NCBI GenBank assembly: GCA_037389465.1
Contig: JAZARR010000154.1
Span: forward strand, 1,426,001-1,490,000
Source: Baylisascaris procyonis
Taxonomy: Eukaryota; Nematoda; Chromadorea; Rhabditida; Ascarididae
Direction: 5' to 3'
Length of the DNA stretch: 64,000 bases
Shown piece after piece: positions 53,819 through 64,000 of the stretch. Numbering within the stretch: position 1 is the stretch's first letter; each line of letters starts with the position of its first letter. The notes under the pieces are model-generated. The model ran no database searches, was not told the DNA's origin, and saw only the letters and a list, made by a program, of their open reading frames with translations. Both the position numbers and the translations under genes were made by a program.

Positions 53819-53887
<69 letters not shown>
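53819..53887. repeat. (TA)34 microsatellite
   Basis: Third TA tract within 3.6 kb, between the minus-strand gene and the plus-strand propeller gene. Confidence 0.97.
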
Positions 53888-53889
<2 letters not shown>

Positions 53890-54507
53890 TGTCTGTTTGT
53901 TTTTATGTAAGCACATGTGTGTCTGTGTTATATTTTGATAAGCGTGTTTGTGTATACTAATCTGCTGTAAGGCGACAATATCCATTGTGAAGATTGGATT
54001 AAGATTCGATAAGGGTCTGAAGATGTCATTTTCAGACAGCAAAAATTTTCGAAGAATGATTTACGCATAAATCAGGTCGACATGATCGACCATATGCGAT
54101 AAGTGACCGTGAACATTCAAATGGCATTGCTCAACAATATTTCGCACCAGCCGCCATCCTACCTACCTCCTCTTCACCTCTGTTGTTGGCAGCCACCTCC
54201 GCTTTCAGACTGCTCATCTATTGTTCTTGACTTCGCCGTCTGGAACTTCTTCCAACGTCCTCCGACTCCTTTTGGATATTATTTTAAGCTCTTCGAGAAT
54301 ATCTTATTTGGGACACAATTCAGCGGCGTATTCCTTTCACCGGAAATCCTTCCATTTCACACATAACACTTTGAGCTTATTAACTAAAATACTGGAGCTG
54401 AAACATAGTAGTTCCCCTTTGTGTCTCATTTTATTATAACGGTAACTTGGTAAACATATCTTTGTAAGGCCCAAGTTTGGGAAGTGCACTACAACGGTGT
54501 GTTCACC

Positions 54508-54520
54508 TGCTACTTCTTAG
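54508..54520 (+). promoter_or_regulatory. Probable trans-splice acceptor, propeller gene
   Basis: TGCTACTTCTTAG, a pyrimidine-rich acceptor with AG at 54519-54520, precedes the ATG at 54535 by 14 nt. No upstream exon is apparent. Confidence 0.45.
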
Positions 54521-54534
54521 CAACGCGGTGAACG

Positions 54535-57500
54535 ATGGGTACTGTGAGTGCAATTGTGATTGTTTGTGTGCTGCTTATTTCGGCAGCGATTACTTTAATT
54601 CTGATACTAGTAACAGTACCGTCTGAGCTCGACCAATCCAGTGAGTTACCGTCCACTTTTCAGACACTTTCACAGACAAATCGCGCATTTGAAATCCATT
54701 TGCCCACTCACCATCCTCCTGTAAGCATCAGTAATGAACAAATGCCGCCAGTAGATAACCAAAGTGTTGGTTTATTACCGCCCGTATTACCAATAGCGAC
54801 AACACCTGTTCCGAGCTCTTCAAAGTCTGTTACAAATAACTATAAAGTTAGTGCCAATATGTCCGAAAATGCTGTAACTACTAATGAGCATCTGCAAACA
54901 GCTTCACGATTAGTTGTATCATCGACAGTTATCGCTGAAAATATTCAAACAACAACACCACAAAGTGTTCTCGAAATTGTGAGCACAAGAAAACGAGATT
55001 TCCTTACGCTCACGTTGAAATACGAAAATCGGTCACGTCAAAGCAAGCAACCTGAGCTGAAATCAAAAGCTCGGAAAATGGAGACGATTGAAGTTGAAAC
55101 AAGTAAGTTGGAGTTGGAACGGAAAATCAAGCTACCACCAGATCATAAGATCGTTGGAATCGCTTTTGAGCAGCAATTACTCCATGTGGGCACCGCTGAT
55201 GGCAAAGTGCGAATCTACAATTCAACAAATGGCGAACAGGTACATTCCGCAGATCGATGTTGAATTTTGATTGACATTTTAAGTTGAGTTAAATGAAAGA
55301 CAAATCGATTCCAATAATTTTCCTCCGCAAGCTTTAAGAGATGAAATGAAAATATCTTTGATCAATAATTATATCTCAACAATTCCATTGATATATATCG
55401 ATGAGCAAAAAATAATAATAATTTAACATATTGAGTAAATTATAAAATAAAGTGGAGTATTTATAATTTTTAATTGCAGTGAGTGATAGAGGTAAGCAAT
55501 TGAATGAATTTTACGATTATATCACATCATTTACAACAATGAATATTTGAACTAAAACGCTCTTCAACTTGGGCATAACTCGAGTGTTTTCAAGTAAAGA
55601 ATCAAACCTACTAGCAATCTTATGAAATGAGACGACGAATGAGGTGTTTTTTCATGGGCTTATTGATCGCATTTGCATATTAAGTAGTAATAGGCATTCA
55701 TTAAAAGATACTCTATTGTAGAAAGTATGCAACTAATTTTGAAGTCGTTTAGTCTTTATTTCTACCTCATAGACTCTATTCGCTTTTCCACTCTCTGAAA
55801 GAAAGTACGCGTTTCAAGAAGGATGTCATGGAGGATGCAACAGTGGCAAACGCTATAGACCGTTTATGAGATATCACTAAAATACGATGCCTAAAATTGA
55901 TAAGGACTGTATCGCATCGACACCGTCAATTCATCTTTATAAATTTAGACATTCAGCTTAGAGATATTATATATGTATGATGGAACTATGAAAAATAGAT
56001 CATTCTGTGAATCTGTACAAGAACACTAATTAGTCAAAAAAATCCGTCTCAATTCCAAACTGCTTTCAGGTGGAAGAGCGTTCGGTTGACGAAAAAGCCG
56101 ATCGGATAGCGGTCACTCAAAACGGTCAAATAATTACTATAAATGCGCAACAAATCTCATTATTCAACTCCACAAAGCGACGCTTCCAAGCACAGATTCC
56201 TTTCCGAGGCAAAGCCATTGCCGTTAATGGCACCGAAGTAAGTATTTAACCATTAACGTTTGACATTCCTTTTTAGTTCGAGTTCCTGCTCTGACCTCAG
56301 TTCTAAGAAAAATGCTGAACGTCGACTCCAACTCTTTCGAAAGACGAAACCTCCAACTTCACTTTGATAATTAATTCGGTTTATTGGAGCCAAAGTGATT
56401 AACATTTTCTCGAAGTGAAGTAAGTGAAGGGTGCAGCCATTTGTCTTCACATTTTAAATTCATCACTTCCGTATCATCTTCCACTTAACATTGCCAAATT
56501 GAAAGATTTGACAATTTTCGAGCATCATTTTGGAAGTATACGAGCACGGTCACCTCTTCCGCCAACCCTCCCCTCCCTTTGTTTCCTCTCTTCCTCATCC
56601 TGTTCGCTCTCATCACCACCAGGAAACTTAGCCATGAAATAAACACAAATTTAAATGAGACGAACTTTAGCTGTGCGAATAACGGATAAAATAGTGAAAA
56701 AATGAGGCAATTCGTATTCAGAATCATTTTCAGTATTTCGTGCTCTCGAAATCGAATGACGACATAGCTGTTTTCAATGAGCAACTTCAGTTCAGCTATG
56801 AGATTCACTTCGTCAACGATGTCCATGACACCTGTAATTTTATTCTTGTATCACAGCAATTCCTATATGTTAGCTGCCAAGGTGCTATCCTCAAACTCAA
56901 CAAGGTAAGCTATATGAATAGATGATCGGCACAGTCCATTCAGAATGGGGCGCTACGTTATGAGGAGATTTTTCCATTGTCTCTATTGTGGTACTCTAAA
57001 ATCCATACCATTCCTACTCTTCGACTCCAAGGGGCTTTGTCAGGTTTGAAACTTCTACTTTTTTTACGCAGTAATCTTTTTATACAGCGTATTTATACAT
57101 TGTGCTGAACCCTATTACTTAATGCATATCGTCGTAGCACCTCTCGTAGTGTTTTAGCGCCCTACATGGCGGCGCTCTAACTATTATATGATGGCGCTTG
57201 AACTTGTCGCCGATGCTATTTGAAATATTCTCTAAACTTCTCGTTGAGAAAGATGAAAGAATGGGATTGAGCTCCTTGGTGCCCTTTGCACTCCCTCCTT
57301 ATGGATGTTTCAGAAGGATTGTCTATGCTGAGCTTTTTGATATCTTCGAATAAGAACGCTGAGCTTTTTTTGATGTACGTATCGAACAAAATAAACATGC
57401 CACTTAACATGCGAATAAAAAGCGATGAAAATTGGGTTTATATTTTCGCGCTGTGAAATTTTTGAGCCGTTCGATGAATATCTGATCGATTAGTGTTATC

Positions 57501-59029
57501 GGCCGTTCGATCGCTTCGACCATCATGTCGCCCAACTGACATACGAAATTAAAGCGAAGAACATGAATAGACGCTTATAGATCTCCTTTGTGTCGAATTT
57601 CTTATTGCTGACGCGTATCACACTGTAGAGGTCAGATGTAAATTCAAAGGGAATCTGTCTCTTAATGCGGTCTACTCGAAACTTGTCATCGGTACAACGT
57701 AGCTCACAGTGAAATAAACTTGAATAAAACTTTAATGAAGTATTAGTAAACGTCATGAGAATAGACTCACTCGATGAGAACTATTTCGCAAATTCAAAAA
57801 AGCGACGTTGAGTGTTGAATCGTGGTCCCTCCCTCATTATCCAATTTTCGGTTCAAATTTTTTTCGCTTTCTTCTGGAAGTTTAGCACCCTCTAGTCGTT
57901 TATTTTAGAAACTGTTTATGGAGTTCATCGATGCCAATTTTAGCAGCCAATCAAATGTAAAAATGTCGAGGCGGCAATATGCGCCTCATGCCGTAATCAG
58001 TGATGATACAAAATATTTCTATGATTCGAGTCTGCGAAACGATTTTCTTTAATATCGCAAATTTTGCTACAAATTAATCACGTCGTTTCAACTTTCTTCA
58101 AAAGATTTATTGAAAATTCATTGTATCTCTTAATTCGTTTATGAATTTTATCAATATTTCTTTCTCTAAAATCCAAATTGTTCACAAAAAAAAAAAAAAA
58201 AATCAACCGAATACAGCGTTGAGTTGAACAACTTCGATAAATTAAATTTCAGGACGGTCAAATAGAGGAGAGAATTGGAAAAGACAAAGGTACTTTCTCG
58301 CTTGGTATAACCTTCGACGAGCATTTACGACTAATCGCAGTTATTCGTGGACAACCTTTGCTAAGGATATTCCAGGTTTTTATATTTTTCAAGTTGCATA
58401 TTGCTCGGATAATTGTCGATTACATATAAATGGAATACATTTCAGAGTGTAAGAGATGAAGTTTTTTGGATTTAAATATAAATGTTTATTTGCATATAAG
58501 TGAAGGTTGAACGTTGGAGAGCAACAAGTTTTGTTGAGAAATAAATTGTGTGGTGGTACTTTTTTATCTCCCCCCTCTCCGCCTCTCTCTCCATTTCATC
58601 AGCAATATTATTCATGATAGTGGAAAGACAATCGAAGCAGCAATAGCTTTTCCGAAATCAATCTTTATCTATTTCAAGAAATGAATCTTTATGCTTCCTA
58701 AAGAAAACATATTATGTCTTGCCTTGCTTCTCCTTAATTTGCTCGAAGCCAGATTATAAATTTTATTGCTCTTTTAATCATACAAAGCCATGTCGAGGTT
58801 TATATCGCCTTTTTTGTTTTTTATAAATAAAACCTGGTCTAATCTCTTATAAGACGAAATCTTAGGGTATTTTATATTTCAGGATGGGAAATTGATACGG
58901 AATATTGCATGGATCGATGAGTCTTCTGTGATCTGGTCGGAAGTGATCTACGAAGGTGGACGTTTGCATGTTGTCGATTACCTCGCCAATACACTCAACA
59001 CATTCCACTATCCGAGTGATCTCATCTAA
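54535..59029 (+). CDS. Membrane-anchored six-bladed NHL-like propeller protein, 5 exons
   Basis: Exons 54535-55239, 56070-56237, 56734-56904, 58253-58375 and 58883-59029; every intron is phase 0 and the coding length is 1314 nt, 437 residues plus stop. Residues about 5-27 are a strong hydrophobic segment (signal anchor or signal peptide) followed by acidic residues. A Ser/Thr/Pro-rich stalk runs to about 150 and a Lys/Glu-rich linker to about 195. From there about six 40-residue units end in patterns such as GKVRIYNSTNGE, QISLFNSTKRR, DIAVFNEQ, AILKLNKDGQIEERIG and PLLRIFQDGKLIRNI, the 'xRIxxFxxDGK' style of NHL/WD propeller blades. Asn-X-Ser/Thr sequons (NRS, NST twice, NGT) agree with an extracellular or lumenal domain. 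Exons 2-5 start at equivalent places in successive blades. AATAAA is at 59361. No named family could be matched. Confidence 0.8.
57216..57756 (-). pseudogene. Frameshifted antisense ORF cluster in propeller intron 3
   Basis: Three minus-strand frames follow each other head to tail. The first (57756-57523) contains DKFRVDRIKRQIPFEFTSDL; the second (about 57596-57413) contains GDMMVEAIERPITLIDQIFI; the third (57410-57216) contains EDIKKLSIDNPSETSIRREC. Each overlaps or abuts the next in a different frame, and all three have good protein character. Two frameshifts in one ancestral reading frame of about 175 codons is the simplest reading; a small nested gene with very short introns is the alternative. 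The family is not recognised. Confidence 0.42.
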
Positions 59030-61890
59030 TGATTTACTCTTCGGATCTTCATAAAGGTCAATATGCCAAACGAATATCAAACAATACCGACATTTCTCGT
59101 TTGGCTTCCTTTCCAATAGGCATTCAAACACTCAACATTGCCCCTTCGTAAACGCCTTTTTCACTGAACGATTCGTACTACCATAGCCCTATCACCAAAT
59201 GTGTAAATCCTATTAATTCCCAATTCTGATGGGCAAACTTGAGGAAAAATTTTTCTTTGAAATATCTAAAGGAATTGCTTTTCGAAGGTATTTAAAGATA
59301 AATTTTGCGTAGTTTTTCCAACAACTTGAAATTATGCTGCTGCTCTACTTATGGATGAAAAATAAAGCATTGCTGCCACTCTAACATTGCCAATCGGCTG
59401 ATAGTTACATAAAAAATCGTATTTACTCTTAAAAGTTTCATATCATCCAGTCATACAATTCCGGTGTTTATAGCTTTCCTTATCGTGCATTTCATTCTAT
59501 TGTACTTTGTATTTTTCATCGTTTTTCCCGCATAAATTAAACTATCGCTGTATTATAGAATATAAACATCCTCAAAACTTGTTGTAAATGTTTTAAAAAT
59601 TGAACGTGATAATCGTTTTTCGGTGGAATAAATAAAGATATGGAGAAATTTCTCGATCGGATGATATAATATACTTTTTTTTTCACATAGTTCGTTGAAT
59701 GATTGCATGAATTTTGACAGAATAATGAATGGAGTTCATTGTTAAGCGCATAATACATTTAATATAACTTTATTTCTGCTTCTTAGGACAACAACATCAA
59801 AACCGTACAACTGCTTCGCATTCAATATGCTGTGCGGAAAAATCCCTCCAATACTGCCTAATAGCACCGGCTCATGATGAAATTATGCACTTGTGCATTT
59901 CACCAGAGTTAATGTTGAAATTCATAGATGAAAAGAAGTTCAAAATTTTGTATCACTCTATTTTATTATTTACGCACTAAAATTTTGTCTTAGCTTATCT
60001 CATCTGTGAGCTCAGCTCCCCTATCCGACACACAACTGTCATAAACAACACGTCGTCAACTTACACTGAGATCCACAGATATCTTCCCATTAAATCTAAT
60101 ATTGTGCAAAGTGCACTGTGGTAGCTAAGTTGAATAAAGGTTGAATCAAATGATTGAATTTTATATCGTTCAAATTACGCCCTCGTGAAAATGCATCCAC
60201 TCATAGATTCATTCCCCTCTTCATCGTTTCGACATCACCGTTTCAACGTGTGAGATAATCGGTTATTTTTTGGGTGTAGTATTTCAGTTGATTGCATTTA
60301 GCTAATATTGCTTTTGAATAGTTTATTGTTGCATTATTTGCCACTGAATACAAATGTAGTGGTGAGAGAAAGTTAAGCAAAACTGACCACATAAGACTGA
60401 ACATCTATGACAAAAGTTTTAGGTTTCTACAAATTAAATCGCCTATTGCTGTCAATGTAAGTTCATCTTCTACATGGCCATCAATTTCAAGTCCCACTTC
60501 ACACGACCCCTCTTACTTCTGTCACAACAGAGGATTTATGTACCGTGATAAGGACAATACGCATAACTTTCTGGACCTCGGCACTAATTTATTCTGATTT
60601 GAATGTGATTATTTGTGTTCGTTATATTTGTTCTTTGAGACAAACGATTGGTTAATACGTTTTGAATATCGAGCTCGAAAAAGAATGGATTATTTAAAAA
60701 AAAAAAACATTTTCTCTCATAGGTTGCTAGGTGAAACTCGTGAATGCAATATATTAACCTGAGCAAAACTATCATAGATGTTCAATTCAGAAAATGGAAA
60801 AGGGAAAGAATTGGAAAATGCTTGAATTGGTATGAATTTCACCTCCAATTCTTCTCGCCGTCCCCTTCCAAAAAAAGCTTCATGATATGTGTTAACTAAA
60901 TGAAGGTGACTATTGGTAAAAGGCCGTGACGGATACACGGATCCCTATCGTGAAGTGTAAATATTCTAATAAGAGCGGCAAGCTATCGAAATGAGATTTT
61001 GAGAGCGGCAAGGAAATGCCTATAAGGGAGTTGCAATACGCAATCAGTGGCGTTAATCCGTGCGGAAAACACTGCTACGTCAACGAGTAAACCGAATATT
61101 GCGCAATTGTCTAACTTCACACCGCAATCATAACACCACCCCGATCATGTTCCCTGACCTTTATCCATCCCATTGTGATATCGAAACGATCGACCTCAAC
61201 CAAAATGACGCATTTAGAAATGACTCCAATTGCAAGTATTTTACATGCTCATTGAGAATATCGTAGTGAATTTTGTTTTGAATCATGAATTTTACCATTG
61301 ATAATATTGATAATATCAACTTGAAAAATTTTTAAATATTTTCAATTAAGATAAAAAGATAAGGATTGCAAATAGGATACAGTATTCATTCGAATGAACC
61401 CCATCCCTCTCACCTTGAAAATGTATTTCTCTGAAGTTTTATGAGAAATGCCTATCCACTCTCAGCATTATTTGTACATGATTATTATCTATAATTTCAT
61501 TGCTTTTGAAAACACAATGCTTGAAGAGCTGAACACATACTAGCTGTTGTAATAATTGTCATTAATATTTAATGAATTTTCTATTAAAGCTCACAAATAG
61601 AATGGGGATCAGTTGGCTGTTAACAGAAACTACAAATAAAATCGACAAGGAGTCGTGGAAATTGAAAAACATTAGGATTCAGATCTAGAGGGAATATGAA
61701 GACTACCGCCTTGTCATCAATTAGAATCTCAACCTGAGGATATTGTCAATAGTCATGAGCAGCAACTAATTATCCTTCATCATGGCTATCCACACGAACT
61801 ATATATTTGTTGGCAACTTGCACGAATCTCCTTATCGACCTTTTATGCTGCTTTAAGGATGATTGCTATCCCCAAACCGATTTGTCATTT
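59030..61890. other. 3' flank and intergenic, no gene seen
   Basis: The first 330 bp is the probable 3' untranslated region of the propeller gene (AATAAA at 59361-59366). Beyond that the sequence is AT-rich. Short open frames such as 61060-61266 have no splice context. Confidence 0.45.
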
Positions 61891-63470
61891 CTACTTCTTA
61901 TCAAGTGCTCCTGATACTGCCACCATATCATCACCTTTTGAGCACTGAAATATGAAGACAATAATTGAAAAGTAAACTATCGGAAAGTGAAAGTAATTGA
62001 AGAATAATACTGTGAATATTTCCCATATGAATGCCATGAATAATGTGAATAATTGCCAAATTGAGTGAAGAATATCATTGTGCATCATTTTATTTGCCAT
62101 GCTGAGTCACAGAAATCATCTGAAATGTAATGAAATGAGATTAAAACTCGGTGAAAACCACTTCGCAACCTAAGCATTTCGCAGCGCCCATACCGATGGC
62201 GCAAATGTCCAGGTGCAAATCTCCCATGCCATCAATGACACGGACCTTTACAAGGACCTAACCATTGAAGTGACAGCTGTGGGGCTGGACTAATACGTCT
62301 AGAAATGTACAGGTTTGCAACAGTGAAGTGAAACACGTAAGTGCAGTGATACCGTAAGCCATACTGTCCGCGTGTTTCTGTTGCAGGTTACAAATATCAA
62401 ACGCGGGTATACCTCGTCACCACAAATCGATAGCTGCACTTGTCATTTCATGATGGTCAAATTGAAAGCACATAGCCGTTTACATGCACAAACCATTGGA
62501 TGTGGACTTTCCCTCATTGATAAATGCAGAAATGATAAATGCAGAAATTCCCTATGCATTGTCATAACGACTCCAGTCCGGATGGTCTAGCAGGTGTGTG
62601 ATGTCTCCATCAAAGGTTGAATCTCACACCCACCAACCAAAAAAGACCACCAATTAAAATTACATCCATCATAACAATAAGCAAAACATGGGTAGGAGTC
62701 TCATCAATTGCGCGTTCACACACACTCTGTCAGTTCTTTTTACCTGTCCTTATCGTTCGAATTGCATAAAATTTGGCAAGTGGTCCCCCGTCAAATACGA
62801 AGAGAAATTCGGCTTCCTAGAAGTGATAACAACGAGTTTTGCTTCCGACTGCTACAATCATGATGCTCGTTCGTGTGGCTGCAATTATTTATTGCTGGTA
62901 AGAACTGTACGGGTGATAAACATAAGGCCGTTTTTGGTTTGTTTCAAAAGGACATCACTAAAATCCAAAACGGCAGACCGCGCTAAAAATGGTAAAATCA
63001 CAAAATAGGTGAGATATTCTCAAATTGGGCGAGCGCGCCACAAATGTTTTTGGCGATATTTGCCGTTTGCTGTTGTGCCGCCGATTCCTAGATGCTAAAC
63101 ATTACGAAACGGTCGAGAACTTCGATTCTTAGACTGCTGCTGGAAAATTTCACATCGGTCCATATAATGCAACTTCTGGGATGCGCTCTGCCATCGTCAC
63201 TCTCTGCATCATCAAACATCGTAGCAGTTACTTTATGATGAACGAAGCCAATGGTCCCTCATTTTGCGTCGATCTGTTGCGTGTTCACGTCCAACAAGTT
63301 GTGTCCGAAGAAATTCAAATTCCCTGAATGACGACGCGTTTTGAAATGTTCGATCGTTCCGTAATGTTCATTGCTAGATGCCACAGTTCGGATGGTCAAG
63401 CAGGATGTTTGCTTTATGTTCTCTGATTTATTGAGGTTCGAGTTTTTGGTCGTTTGTTTCATCCTTTTCT
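61891..63470. other. Scattered coding-like segments, unresolved
   Basis: A minus-strand piece (61948-61891) follows TCATATTTCAG and ends GALDKK-stop. On the plus strand, 62182-62293 is G+C-rich and reads AHTDGANVQVQISHAINDTD to a stop; 62388-62590 follows CTGTTGCAG and reads QIDSCTCHFMMVKLKAHSRL to TAG; 62732-62897 is open in two frames and has a donor CTG|GTAAGA. A 15-bp tandem duplication (TGATAAATGCAGAAA) is at 62518-62547. The pieces cannot be phased together and may be remains of an element or of a gene running off the window. Confidence 0.3.
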
Positions 63471-63940
63471 TTTTATTTCTTCGACTAATTCACCGAGGTG
63501 ACTTTCCACATTTAGTCGTTTCATTTATGTTATATAAGTGAGGAAATATGGCTGGAATGCGAAAAAGATTTGATAGCATAGAGGTAACCAATTCTTGTTG
63601 ATTATAGCATTGGAAAAAAAAGGGACAGTGTTTATAGACCTTCTAGAGTTATGTTTATATTGAGCTCATAAATTATCATATAGGCTCAATAAAAACTTTG
63701 CTTTCGGTCTTGTTGGCATTCTAATGCGGAGAGGTTTTCTTTGATCAATTGCTTTTTCTTTTAAATTCGTTTTTATCCTCAGTTGATAAATTCCCCTCAT
63801 TTCTGTCAGATACATCACTTGTTGCTTTCAATATCATCGGAATTTTCCATCTATTTGTTATATTTAATCCATTCACGAACCTCACTGACCAAAGGAAATT
63901 TGCCGGATATCCATCTATTTACAAGAATTCAATTTCATTC

Positions 63941-63970
63941 ACTTCAACTTAATAGTAGTGAAGTTGAAGT
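63941..63970. repeat. 10-bp perfect inverted repeat
   Basis: ACTTCAACTT (63941-63950) and AAGTTGAAGT (63961-63970) are exact reverse complements with a 10-bp spacer. Function unknown; possibly chance in this composition. Confidence 0.6.
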
Positions 63971-64000
63971 TATCTCGATCTTAATTGATTCCATATCGTA

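Noticed and set aside
62583..62594. tRNA-like A-box TGGTCTAGCAGG, with a related A-box at 63393 and a B-box-like GGTTCGAGTTT at 63435
   Set aside because: Neither copy forms an acceptor stem or anticodon arm, and B-box quality is poor. A tRNA-derived SINE is possible but two weak matches are not enough.

Overview
The window reads as nuclear DNA of a nematode or close relative. It is AT-rich, its genes are cut by introns of roughly 0.1-3 kb with GT...(T)TTCAG borders, and four genes have a splice-acceptor sequence 3-20 nt upstream of the start codon with no visible upstream exon, as expected for spliced-leader trans-splicing. The species cannot be named from this sequence. All exon models were built by hand from splice signals, reading phase and protein similarity held in memory; no search or alignment was run.

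Layout. (1) 1290-10308, minus: a ten-exon Cramped/CRAMP1-like chromatin gene whose phases close to 780 residues, with a GC-AG first intron. (2) 10.3-16.0 kb: mostly non-coding, with an LTR-like unit at about 12.0-12.4 kb. (3) 16053-18857, minus: a four-exon Sel1-repeat gene (316 residues), possibly DELE1-like. (4) 21380-27246, plus: a partly resolved single-pass membrane protein gene whose large intron holds a 26-bp minisatellite, a 120-bp inverted repeat and one copy of a dispersed repeat. (5) 27.3-33.8 kb: AT-rich, with one possible terminal exon. (6) 33849-46379, minus: a twelve-exon tubulin glutamylase gene of the TTLL4 type (572 residues), with decayed coding sequence in its first intron. 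(7) 46.4-51.2 kb: intergenic, with the second copy of the dispersed repeat. (8) 51198-52991, minus: two exons of an unrecognised gene, flanked by long TA tracts. (9) 54535-59029, plus: a five-exon gene (437 residues) encoding a membrane-anchored, six-bladed NHL-like propeller, with a broken antisense ORF cluster inside its third intron. (10) 59.0-64.0 kb: mostly empty, with scattered coding-like pieces from 61.9 to 63.5 kb.

The genes do not form a pathway. Cramped acts on chromatin, TTLL4 on tubulin, and the Sel1 protein carries a presequence-like N terminus that suggests mitochondria. The membrane-anchored propeller (9) and the receptor-like protein (4) are the least familiar items and the best candidates for something undescribed.
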